From GCA-2720865 sp047630275 (GTDB lineage: Bacteria > Bdellovibrionota > Bacteriovoracia > Bacteriovoracales > Bacteriovoracaceae), in the NCBI GenBank assembly GCA_047630275.1, contig JBLHVN010000001.1, positions 1,240,001 to 1,304,000 on the forward strand: a DNA stretch of 64,000 nucleotides. Reading direction: 5' to 3'. The translations under genes and the position numbers were made by a program. The notes beneath the pieces were generated by a model. The model was not told the DNA's origin. It worked only from the letters and a program-made list of their open reading frames with translations, and did no database searches. This document shows, piece after piece, positions 15,701 to 23,017 of this stretch (its first letter is position 1; each line of letters starts with the position of its first letter).

Positions 15701-17259
15701 AAAACTTCCTTGATAAAGCGGATAGAAGAGATTGTTTCATTAACCGAGTTCGGGCCTCTTTGAGAAAGAGCAAGGTCTTTAGAGATCTCATTGAGTTCAT
15801 CAATTAACTGATCTAGGGCCTTGTCTTCCTTAGAGCCGTGTTTGATAAGAAGTGTTGTTGATTCACCTAAGTCTTGCTCATCTTTTTCTTCGCTAGTAAC
15901 TTCTAACTCTGGATCTACTTCTGTTGAAGAATGACCGACTTCATCAATCACTTCTTCTACTTCTTTTTTATTAAAATGATAGTAGGCAAAGCTTCCTCCA
16001 GCCGAAAGGATGATCGCCAATCGAGTGGTAAAGCTTTTTTCATGAACTAAGGAGATCTCTCCTCTGGCCATGGCCTTTTCTTTGGCCTGCTCCATTCTTT
16101 TTAAGATATCGGGATAGGCCTCTTGATTGTTCTTTGCAAACTTTATCATCTCAGACCACGCGGCTTTTGTTTGAGAATCAATCCTTCTAGCAAAAGTAAC
16201 CATAAGTTCATCTTGAGGAATGACTGTAGTGTTGAGCTGGAGGAATAAATCAAACTTTTCAGCTGCTTCTTGAGAGGAGCGCATGATTTGATTTACCTTT
16301 GGGAAGTGAACAAGCCTTGCGATTCTATCATAAAAGAGTTTAATAACTCGAATCGCCTTACTCTTAGAGATACCAGGGGCATTTAAGATAACTTGGGCCA
16401 ATTCATCAAAGGGTAAGACCTCGGCTATCAATCCTTTTAAAAATAATTTGAACTCTTCGTCTCGCTCTCTTTTCAATCTGGTTGTATAGGCCAGAGGGTG
16501 AGAGTTTAGGCTTTCGCTTAATTCAAGCCATGAAGGTCTTTTTGCATCCCTTAAAAAAATGCCATAGCGTTGCTGATCTGTGTTTGAGGCGACTCCTATA
16601 CTATCAAGAAGTTTTTTTATATTTAACTTACAAGAATCGCTACAGGAGTTTTGCCCCATCATATTTTCAAAATGAAGCCGCACAAGCTTGTACTCATGAT
16701 AAAAATGACCCAAGTGAATTGAGTTTTCATCAATGACAGATTTATAATAGGCCTTTATTTTATTCAGATCCATTCCACTCGTTGAAGTTCTTTCTAAAAC
16801 AGCTTCAATTAACTCGTCGCTAATTGAGATGCCCTCGAGCTCAAGCTTTAAGATTTCTCTATCCTCGATCCCGACTCGCTTAATGGTGTCCAATATGGCT
16901 TCATATTTTTTAATAATAACAACGGCCGTTTCAACTTCACGAAACAGAGGACGTAGCTCTCTTGTTATTTGTGAGTAACTGTTGTTGGCCAGAAGAGCAT
17001 CATATTTAGCAATCTTTTTCCAGATCATTAAATTAATAGCTGGTTCTGAATTAGACTTTTTTAAGCGGAGTTTGTTTGTTCTTTTTTCTAATTTTTGGAT
17101 TTGCTTGATGAGCTTAAACTGAACTTCATCTTGAGGAACACCTCTATTTTTATCTAACATAATTCTAATGGCCTTATGACAATCGATAGACCATGAAGCA
17201 GTAGAAAAGATAAGGCTGATCAATAGGCAAAGGCCCTTGAAGTTTAAGCTTTTATTCAT
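15697..17259 (-). CDS. Exported helical protein of unknown function, first gene of a two-gene operon
   Basis: 520 residues with a signal peptide (cleavage near ASWS). The chain is mostly amphipathic helix: LIKQIQKLEKRTNKLRLKK near 47, then many helices with a CSDSC cysteine pair near 205. A hydrophobic segment LAIILSAGGSFAYYHF near residue 415 is probably a transmembrane helix, followed by an acidic tail (EEVIDEVGHSSTEVDPELEV, then EEKDEQDLGE). I recognise no family. It overlaps the next gene by four bases. No Shine-Dalgarno precedes the ATG, and a CGATAAG box ends six bases before it, so a leaderless mRNA is possible. Confidence 0.7.
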   Translation of the reverse strand: MNKSLNFKGLCLLISLIFSTASWSIDCHKAIRIMLDKNRGVPQDEVQFKLIKQIQKLEKRTNKLRLKKSNSEPAINLMIWKKIAKYDALLANNSYSQITRELRPLFREVETAVVIIKKYEAILDTIKRVGIEDREILKLELEGISISDELIEAVLERTSTSGMDLNKIKAYYKSVIDENSIHLGHFYHEYKLVRLHFENMMGQNSCSDSCKLNIKKLLDSIGVASNTDQQRYGIFLRDAKRPSWLELSESLNSHPLAYTTRLKRERDEEFKLFLKGLIAEVLPFDELAQVILNAPGISKSKAIRVIKLFYDRIARLVHFPKVNQIMRSSQEAAEKFDLFLQLNTTVIPQDELMVTFARRIDSQTKAAWSEMIKFAKNNQEAYPDILKRMEQAKEKAMARGEISLVHEKSFTTRLAIILSAGGSFAYYHFNKKEVEEVIDEVGHSSTEVDPELEVTSEEKDEQDLGESTTLLIKHGSKEDKALDQLIDELNEISKDLALSQRGPNSVNETISSIRFIKEVL

Positions 17260-17265
17260 GGGGAC

Positions 17266-17293
17266 TTATCGTTATTTCAGAGGCTTTATGTTA
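17266..17293 (-). promoter_or_regulatory. Possible sigma-28-like promoter at the start of the two-gene operon
   Basis: On the reverse strand: TAAC, 16 bases, then AACGATAA (17273-17266), six of eight to GCCGATAA. The box ends six bases before the ATG, which would place the start site at or next to the initiation codon. Weak on its own; listed because three other genes in the window show the same box. Confidence 0.25.
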
Positions 17294-17372
17294 GTTATTT
17301 CTACTTCTCTTGACTATTAGGTTGGGCTTATATATAAGGTGACTCTAATGCTTAGAACCTTTGGGATAAGAT

Positions 17373-18293
17373 ATGATTGAAACCTCACAATTACAGACAC
17401 TTGTAGCAGTAACTAAGGCTAAATCCTTCTCTAAAGCCGCTGAAGACCTTCATGTAACTCAATCGGCCATCTCTCAAAGTATAAAGAACCTCGAAAAAAA
17501 GCTGGAAGTTAAACTCTTTAAAAGATCAGGTAAGAGGGTTGTGCTCACCCCTGAAGGAGAGAAGCTCTATGCCTTGGCCAATAACTTTTTGGCAAAGCTT
17601 GATGACACTCTAACTGAGATTCAAGCCGACAAAGATACCATGAGTGGAAAAGTCAGGATCGGAACCTTAACAGGTTTTGGAAAATCATGGCTTGCCCCTA
17701 TTATGCTCGACTATGCAGATAAGTTTCCGGAGATAAAGGTTGGTATCAACCTAGGGTTTCAAGAAGAGCTAGTGAGAGAGTTTGAGAATTATAGGCTTGA
17801 TTTCTTGATCCTCCCCGAGGAAGCCCTCCCTAACGTAGGGGAGAAGATCTTATTAGGGGTTGAGAAAACCGTTCTTGTGTTTCCAGATACTGGGGATTTT
17901 GCCCTAACAAAAGAGACAACTCTAGAAGAGCTTTCAAGTTACCCTACCATCTTGTTTGAAGATGAAGGGGATGGCCTTTATATGAGGTGGTGCCGTCAAA
18001 GATTTGGACGTATTCCTAAACAAGTTAATGGTCGCTATATTATCAATAGCCACGGAAATATGCTACAAGCCGTGCAGCGTGGGCTTGGAGTGGCCGTTGT
18101 GCCTAAACATGTTATTGGAAGAAGTTATTATAAAGACAAGGTTGTTACATTTGATGATCTTTTAGATGATAAAACCGAGGTATCTAATGGTAAGATATAC
18201 CTTGTTTATCACAAGGGCTCAGATGAGCTTCTAAGAGTCAAGAATACCTTAGATGTTCTCACTTCTTCGGAGAGTCCTTTAACTATGCCTTAG
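17373..18293 (+). CDS. LysR-family transcriptional regulator
   Basis: 306 residues. The N-terminal winged helix is typical: LQTLVAVTKAKSFSKAAEDL, then HVTQSAISQSIKNLEKKLEV, KLFKRSGKRVVLTPEGEKLY. It continues into the periplasmic-binding-like effector domain (VRIGTLTGFGKSWLAPIMLDY; GRYIINSHGNMLQAVQRGLGVAVVPKHV). It binds DNA as a tetramer and responds to an unknown small molecule. It heads a tight forward cluster (13 bases to the next gene), unlike the usual divergent arrangement of LysR genes with their targets. The start is ATG with GGGATAAG upstream. Confidence 0.93.
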   Translation: MIETSQLQTLVAVTKAKSFSKAAEDLHVTQSAISQSIKNLEKKLEVKLFKRSGKRVVLTPEGEKLYALANNFLAKLDDTLTEIQADKDTMSGKVRIGTLTGFGKSWLAPIMLDYADKFPEIKVGINLGFQEELVREFENYRLDFLILPEEALPNVGEKILLGVEKTVLVFPDTGDFALTKETTLEELSSYPTILFEDEGDGLYMRWCRQRFGRIPKQVNGRYIINSHGNMLQAVQRGLGVAVVPKHVIGRSYYKDKVVTFDDLLDDKTEVSNGKIYLVYHKGSDELLRVKNTLDVLTSSESPLTMP

Positions 18294-18306
18294 GTATAAT
18301 AGTTTT

Positions 18307-19617
18307 ATGGAAGATCTTAAACCTGAAATTATTCCCGCGAAAGATTTTAGAAGTCTTTTTCCTGAAGATGTATACGAACTTATTATACAAATCAGCCGAC
18401 AAGGTTTTGCTCTTACTCTTGTTGGGGGAGCTGTTCGGGATTACTTCTTAAATGGGAAGCTCTCTAAAGACTTAGATTTTGAACTAAGGCATTCTTTTGA
18501 ATACGATCAAGAAAAGTGGACTGAGCTAGTTAAAAGGCTTGGCACTACACTTTCAAATAAGCACTCATACTCGGTTGAATTTCTCCCTTTTAATATTTTA
18601 AAAATAAAACAAGGGCATTATGAACTTGAAATCTCAACGCCAAGAAAAGAGGCTTACACTGGAGAAGGACCCTTTGGCCATAGTGACTTTGAAGTTGAAC
18701 TAAACCCAGCGCTTGAATATCAAGAGTCATTTTTAAGGCGGGACTTTACAGTGAACGCTATGGGTATCATCTTTGGAGCTCCTGGAGCAAAAGATGAGTT
18801 TACTTTAGTAGATCCTTATAACGGAAAAAAAGACTTAAAGGCCAAGGTGTTAAGGCCTTGCTCTGAAGCCTTTTACCTTGATCCCGTTAGATTCTTAAGA
18901 ACTCTTAGGTTCCAAGACCGCTTTGGTTTTGGATTCGAGGGTGACTTAAGTAAATTTGATCTTTCTTTACTGACTAAGCATTACTTCTTTCAAGAATGCC
19001 TTCATAATTTCTTTCCCTTAGTTAAAGCATTCTTTAAAGCAGTATCTTTAGCAAAGGTAAGTTTAAACTCAAGCCTACATGAATTGCTCTTTTTACGAGA
19101 TGTCGACTTAGGGAACCTTGGAGAATTAACAAGAACAGAAGTTCTTATCTTACTTACTTTTAATAAAGTGAATATTTCCCTTAAAGACAGAGAGGCTTTT
19201 GTTAAATATTCGGGATTAAAGTCTGGTCAAGCTAGTGATTATGACCGCTTCAGAGATTTACTTTTTAAACTCAAGCATATAAATGATCAACGCCTTGTAA
19301 GAAGACTTAGAACAAAGAACTTTATAGAACTTCTCGATGATGAAGATCTTGTTCATCTCAAGGCACTTCATAGCATTTATAATAAACAAAGATTCAAGCA
19401 GATTGAAATCCTAGGAAAAGTAAATGAAGAGGCCTTTACCCTTTACTCCTATTTTAATAACTTATTTGGCGATGAGACCAAAGGGAAGACAGTAGCGGCC
19501 AAGCTCATGAAACTAGTTCCTCAAAATGAAAAACGAGCTGTGATCACTATGTATTGCCATCTTCTTGTCCACTTTAACCTAAGGCCAGTTCTTCCGGAGT
19601 CTCGTTTTGGAAGTTGA
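18307..19617 (+). CDS. CCA-adding enzyme/poly(A) polymerase-type nucleotidyltransferase
   Basis: 436 residues. The class II nucleotidyltransferase head is clear: TLVGGAVRDYFL near residue 38 and KDLDFEL near 55 with the catalytic DxD, then RRDFTVNAMG near 140 and LDPVRFLRTLRFQDRFGF near 195. It adds CCA to tRNA 3' ends or A tails to RNA; sequence alone does not settle which. The C-terminal half is helical and lacks a recognisable HD domain. The start lies 13 bases after the LysR stop, and the end overlaps the next gene by 11 bases. No second such enzyme is in the window. Confidence 0.9.
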   Translation: MEDLKPEIIPAKDFRSLFPEDVYELIIQISRQGFALTLVGGAVRDYFLNGKLSKDLDFELRHSFEYDQEKWTELVKRLGTTLSNKHSYSVEFLPFNILKIKQGHYELEISTPRKEAYTGEGPFGHSDFEVELNPALEYQESFLRRDFTVNAMGIIFGAPGAKDEFTLVDPYNGKKDLKAKVLRPCSEAFYLDPVRFLRTLRFQDRFGFGFEGDLSKFDLSLLTKHYFFQECLHNFFPLVKAFFKAVSLAKVSLNSSLHELLFLRDVDLGNLGELTRTEVLILLTFNKVNISLKDREAFVKYSGLKSGQASDYDRFRDLLFKLKHINDQRLVRRLRTKNFIELLDDEDLVHLKALHSIYNKQRFKQIEILGKVNEEAFTLYSYFNNLFGDETKGKTVAAKLMKLVPQNEKRAVITMYCHLLVHFNLRPVLPESRFGS

Positions 19618-20119
19618 GGTTTTAAGGGCGATTAAGGCAAGTAGCGCGGATTTAGAAAATATTAAGGAGATCTTCTTTGAGGCAAGTAATAAAAAAGAAT
19701 TTTCCTCTGAAGAAAGTAAAAAAAGATTCTTTCATACATGGTGCGGACAATACCTAGAAAAATACCCAGAGCATTTCTTATTAGCGAAAAAAGGTGGGGT
19801 CCTCTTAGGTTACTGTTGCGCTCACCCTAATAGTTTATTGGCCCTAGAGGAATTTAAAGTTCCGGGACAGTCTTGCTTTGAAGAGCACTTTAAAGACTTT
19901 CCAGTTCACCTTCATATCAATTGTCATAAGAAGAGTAGGGGAATGGGAATTGGCAGGATCCTCATAGAGTCTCAGGCCAAGAACTTCAAAGAAGGAATGC
20001 ATATAATTACAGATAAAAAAGCTGACAATTATGGTTTTTATCAGGCCCTAGGATTTAATTTTGAAGTTGAATCGAATTTTAAGGGACATAGCTTGCTCTT
20101 CATGGGGCGTAGGTCTTAG
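19607..20119 (+). CDS. GNAT-family acetyltransferase, TTG start
   Basis: About 170 residues. It begins with TTG, supported by GGAG at 19596-19599 (seven-base spacing), and overlaps the preceding stop by 11 bases, so it is translationally coupled. GNAT features are LAKKGGVLLGYCCAHP, HLHINCHKKSRGMGIGRILIESQAK (acetyl-CoA loop SRGMGIG) and DKKADNYGFYQALGFN. It probably acetylates a small molecule or protein of unknown identity. Middle gene of the LysR-nucleotidyltransferase-GNAT-MltA cluster. Confidence 0.85.
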   Translation: MEVEVLRAIKASSADLENIKEIFFEASNKKEFSSEESKKRFFHTWCGQYLEKYPEHFLLAKKGGVLLGYCCAHPNSLLALEEFKVPGQSCFEEHFKDFPVHLHINCHKKSRGMGIGRILIESQAKNFKEGMHIITDKKADNYGFYQALGFNFEVESNFKGHSLLFMGRRS

Positions 20120-20186
20120 CTATTTGACGCGATCTGCGTCACCTCTATACAATAAGTTTATCCACATGTTTAAACAAGGAAGTTAC

Positions 20187-21350
20187 GTGTATAGATTCTC
20201 GATCGGTTTAATCCTCATTTTATTTACCTTCAATACTTTTGCAGCTGTAGATATGGTAGTTCCCGCAGTTCAACTAAGAGGGGAGGACGCACCTCGCTTA
20301 GCAGATGATTTAGAATTAGAAGGAATAGAGCTTTCGTTAGAAAGACAAAAGGAAGCTTTTAAGCGAAGAAGAATGTCAGGAAGCCTAACTATAGGCGGAA
20401 ATAAATATAAGCTTTCAATAATTGAAAAGACACTAAAGGCTTTTGAGAAAGAAGTTAAAAGAATTAAGAAGTGCTTTAAAAATGGCCCTCAAGAAACCTG
20501 TTGGGATGAATTCAATACTAGGCTAAAAGAGCGTTTTGATTTCTATAGGCCAATTGTTAAGCAAAAAGATGGAAGAAGGCCAGGGTTGGCCCCTGGTCAA
20601 AAAGACTTCGCCCATTTCACGGGTTACTATTCGCCTACGATTAAAGGTTCATTAAAAAAGACCCAAGAGTTTCCTTTCGCTATTTATACTAAGCCTAAAT
20701 CAGAGAGAGAAAGAAAATACACAAGAGAGCAGATAATCTTTGAAAATAAGCTAGAGGGAAAGGGGCTTAATCTTTTTTATATTAAAGACCTCTTTGACCT
20801 CTATCTTTTACACCTTGAAGGGGGCGGAAGAGTTGTCATTGATACTGACGAAGGTCCTAAAACTTTCTATCTAAGTTATCAGGCTCATAACTCTAATAAA
20901 TTTACTTTTATTTCAAAGTACATGGTGAAAAAAGGAATGATCGATGATTATTCGATCGATTCACAAAGAAGGTATATTGAAGCGCATCCTGAGAGATGGA
21001 GGGAGATCTTCACCTTCTGCCCAGGCTATATTTATTTCACAATAACGAAAACAGAACCCCTTGGGCTAGAGGATATTCCCCTTACTCAGAACCGCTCTTT
21101 AGCTCAAGATAGAAGTATCTATAAAAGAAAAGGAATCCTTGCCTTTGTAAGAACCATGAGACCTGAAAGAGATGGTCAAGGTAAGCCTTCGATGAAGAGT
21201 TATTCGCGTTTTTATTTAGATCAAGACACGGGCTCTGCCATTAAGGGCGAGGCTAGAGCAGACCTTTACTTTGGTTATGGGCCAGAGGCAGAATTAAGCG
21301 CTAATACTATGAATGAAAAAGGTGAGATCTTCTTTTTAATCACCAAGTAA
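20187..21350 (+). CDS. mltA: Membrane-bound lytic murein transglycosylase A-like protein
   Basis: It cleaves the MurNAc-GlcNAc bond of peptidoglycan to 1,6-anhydro products, in the periplasm or outer membrane. MltA-domain motifs are present (DFAHFTGYYSPTIKGS; FPFAIYTKP; DLFDLYLLHLEGGGRVVI), followed by the 3D-like domain with DQDTGSAIKGEARADLYFGYG, where the Asp of ARAD matches the catalytic Asp of MltA. I chose GTG 20187 because AAGGA lies six bases upstream and the result is a textbook signal peptide (YRFSIGLILILFTFNTFAA). ATG 20166 also reads through but has no Shine-Dalgarno; 20061 would overlap the GNAT gene. No lipobox Cys, unlike E. coli MltA, so it may be soluble. It converges on a polysaccharide deacetylase gene. 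Confidence 0.9.
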   Translation: MYRFSIGLILILFTFNTFAAVDMVVPAVQLRGEDAPRLADDLELEGIELSLERQKEAFKRRRMSGSLTIGGNKYKLSIIEKTLKAFEKEVKRIKKCFKNGPQETCWDEFNTRLKERFDFYRPIVKQKDGRRPGLAPGQKDFAHFTGYYSPTIKGSLKKTQEFPFAIYTKPKSERERKYTREQIIFENKLEGKGLNLFYIKDLFDLYLLHLEGGGRVVIDTDEGPKTFYLSYQAHNSNKFTFISKYMVKKGMIDDYSIDSQRRYIEAHPERWREIFTFCPGYIYFTITKTEPLGLEDIPLTQNRSLAQDRSIYKRKGILAFVRTMRPERDGQGKPSMKSYSRFYLDQDTGSAIKGEARADLYFGYGPEAELSANTMNEKGEIFFLITK

Positions 21351-21357
21351 AATTTTT

Positions 21358-21382
21358 AGGGCATCTTATCAGGTGCCCTTTC
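21358..21382. terminator. Terminator-like hairpin between mltA and the deacetylase gene
   Basis: AGGGCATC pairs with GGTGCCCT (one G-T pair) over a six-base loop, with TTTC after it. The T run is short, so efficiency is uncertain. It overlaps the end of the reverse-strand gene by two bases. Confidence 0.5.
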
Positions 21383-22274
21383 AAAAACCTTTCAATAGTT
21401 CACAAACAGCATTTCCAAATTCAAATTCCCTTACTTGGTCTAATGGAACGATTTCTATATTGCTTCCTTTTATTTTTTCAAGAAACTTCTCTGTGGCATC
21501 AATCGTTCTTTTGTGAATATCGTGCATGAGGACAACACCACCAGCTAAGGGACGCCTAATCGTGTACCTTTCTTTAGTATAGCCATTACTGATCTTCTTA
21601 AACTTGTAAGCCTCCCCGCCATTTAGGTTGGCCATTAAGGTTTGAACTATATTATCTGAAGTCATATTTGAGACCCAGTCTGAAGTATCAATATCCCAAA
21701 AAGCAAAATTGATACAGTTTTCGCCAAAGAGGTCATGGCTTACTTTTTTCATTGTATTTAAATGATGATAGCCACCTCTTCCATTTCCGTAAGCGCCGTA
21801 AGGGAATCGGTAATAGAATTCTCTATTAGAATTATGTTCTTTAATTGAGAGGACGGTCTTTTTTAATCCGCTTCCAAAAACTTCTTCAGGTTCCGTATTA
21901 GAGTTAATATGAACCCAATCATGACCTGCTAGGATATGTCCTTCAGAAACTATTCTTTTTGCAATGGAAGGGTACTCTTTAATGAGAGCACCCATAGTGA
22001 AGAAGGTTGCCTTCACATTATGTTTTTTTAAGATATCAAGAAGCCTTGGAGTATTAACTGGGTGAGGACCATCATCAAAGGTAAGCGCCAGTTTTCTTGT
22101 TCCATGAAGTGACTTAGAAAGGTACTTACTCCAACCTCTATGACTCGAATTATAATCAATATTGATATCAGGAAATTGTTTCTCAAGATCGAGGAGATGA
22201 TTAAAATGAGCAGAGCAAGCAAAGCTTTCGAAACTTATGATGAGGCCAATCGCCAGATAGAGTGCTTTTTCCAT
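21381..22274 (-). CDS. Secreted polysaccharide deacetylase (NodB family)
   Basis: 297 residues with a signal peptide (cleavage near FACS). All five NodB motifs are visible: LALTFDDGPHP (catalytic base and metal Asp), GHDWVHIN (metal His pair in HxxxH), YRFPYGAYG, WDIDTSDW and VVLMHDIHKR. It is a carbohydrate esterase 4 metalloenzyme removing N-acetyl groups from peptidoglycan or another amino sugar polymer. In Bdellovibrio, related enzymes deacetylate prey peptidoglycan and mark it for later lysis; whether this one does is inference. AAGGA six bases upstream supports the ATG. Neighbouring mltA makes a cell-wall role plausible. Confidence 0.92.
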   Translation of the reverse strand: MEKALYLAIGLIISFESFACSAHFNHLLDLEKQFPDINIDYNSSHRGWSKYLSKSLHGTRKLALTFDDGPHPVNTPRLLDILKKHNVKATFFTMGALIKEYPSIAKRIVSEGHILAGHDWVHINSNTEPEEVFGSGLKKTVLSIKEHNSNREFYYRFPYGAYGNGRGGYHHLNTMKKVSHDLFGENCINFAFWDIDTSDWVSNMTSDNIVQTLMANLNGGEAYKFKKISNGYTKERYTIRRPLAGGVVLMHDIHKRTIDATEKFLEKIKGSNIEIVPLDQVREFEFGNAVCELLKGF

Positions 22275-22469
22275 AGGACTTCCTTGTCTTATTTACTCGG
22301 TTAATAGCTTAATTATTTATAAGAATATCCTTTGACAGTGAAATTCGTCAATTGAAGAGGGGATTCAGATGTGACAATGGGAAATTTCTTCCCGTAACGA
22401 GAATTTGGTTAGTGGGATTGTTTATGGCATACTTAGATGGAGGAGATGTGGGAGCACAATGAGGTTTAT

Positions 22470-22895
22470 ATGGTAGATTTAAGGACCATTCTAGATAACC
22501 ATCGAAGCCGGCTTAGTGATAAGTCTGAAGTCGTTATCGAAGCTGAAACAAGCGCTACTCCTACAGTAAGTGAAATCCCTGATATTTTCTTTGACCAAGT
22601 CTTGATTGATTTTAAATTAACAAGAGTTGAAGTCATGGTTCTTATGTACCTCTACAGAAGAGTCTGGTGTAGACCAAATCTTTATAAAGTGTACGGAATT
22701 AGTCAATTGCTCTCTCATACAGAAATGGCCAAGAACCTAAGTTTACCAATGGAAAATATTTATCAGGCCCTTCGAAAGATTGAAGAGTATGGATTTATCT
22801 CAACCATCCGTTCTGGTCAGTACTTTGTTCGCAAGTATTTCACAAAAGAAGCAGATGAGTCCTTTGCTCAAACCTATGATGACTTTGAAGTCTAA
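22470..22895 (+). CDS. Small protein with a winged-helix-like segment
   Basis: 141 residues from ATG 22470, chosen because GAGG lies five bases upstream; an in-frame ATG at 22437 has none. The middle, FKLTRVEVMVLMYLYRRVWCRP then LLSHTEMAKNLSLPMENIYQALRKIEEYGFI and a short beta wing (SGQYFVRKYF), reads like a winged helix of the MarR/DnaD/replication-initiator kind. It may bind DNA or a partner. It precedes the receiver/PilZ-like gene, which has its own promoter. Confidence 0.75.
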   Translation: MVDLRTILDNHRSRLSDKSEVVIEAETSATPTVSEIPDIFFDQVLIDFKLTRVEVMVLMYLYRRVWCRPNLYKVYGISQLLSHTEMAKNLSLPMENIYQALRKIEEYGFISTIRSGQYFVRKYFTKEADESFAQTYDDFEV

Positions 22896-22964
22896 TCAGT
22901 CTTAATACCTCTTAAATCTATAGTTTTAGGTAGTTTTTGCCTTTTCAGGGTGCTTTATAACTCG

Positions 22965-22973
22965 TGGTATAAT
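22965..22973 (+). promoter_or_regulatory. Extended -10 promoter for the receiver/PilZ-like gene
   Basis: TGGTATAAT is a perfect extended -10 (TGnTATAAT). There is no good -35 box 17 bases upstream, which is typical of extended -10 promoters. The start site would be near 22980. Confidence 0.6.
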
Positions 22974-22985
22974 TTATCTGTAAGT

Positions 22986-23004
22986 GCCCCTAAACTTTAG
23001 GGGC
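22986..23004 (+). other. 5' stem-loop at the predicted transcript start
   Basis: GCCCCTAAA-c-TTTAGGGGC is a perfect 9-bp palindrome beginning about five bases after the predicted start site and ending just before the GAGGA Shine-Dalgarno. Such 5' hairpins can protect mRNA from RNase E; the position near the ribosome site could also modulate translation. Confidence 0.5.
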
Positions 23005-23017
23005 TGAGGAAAGTAGT

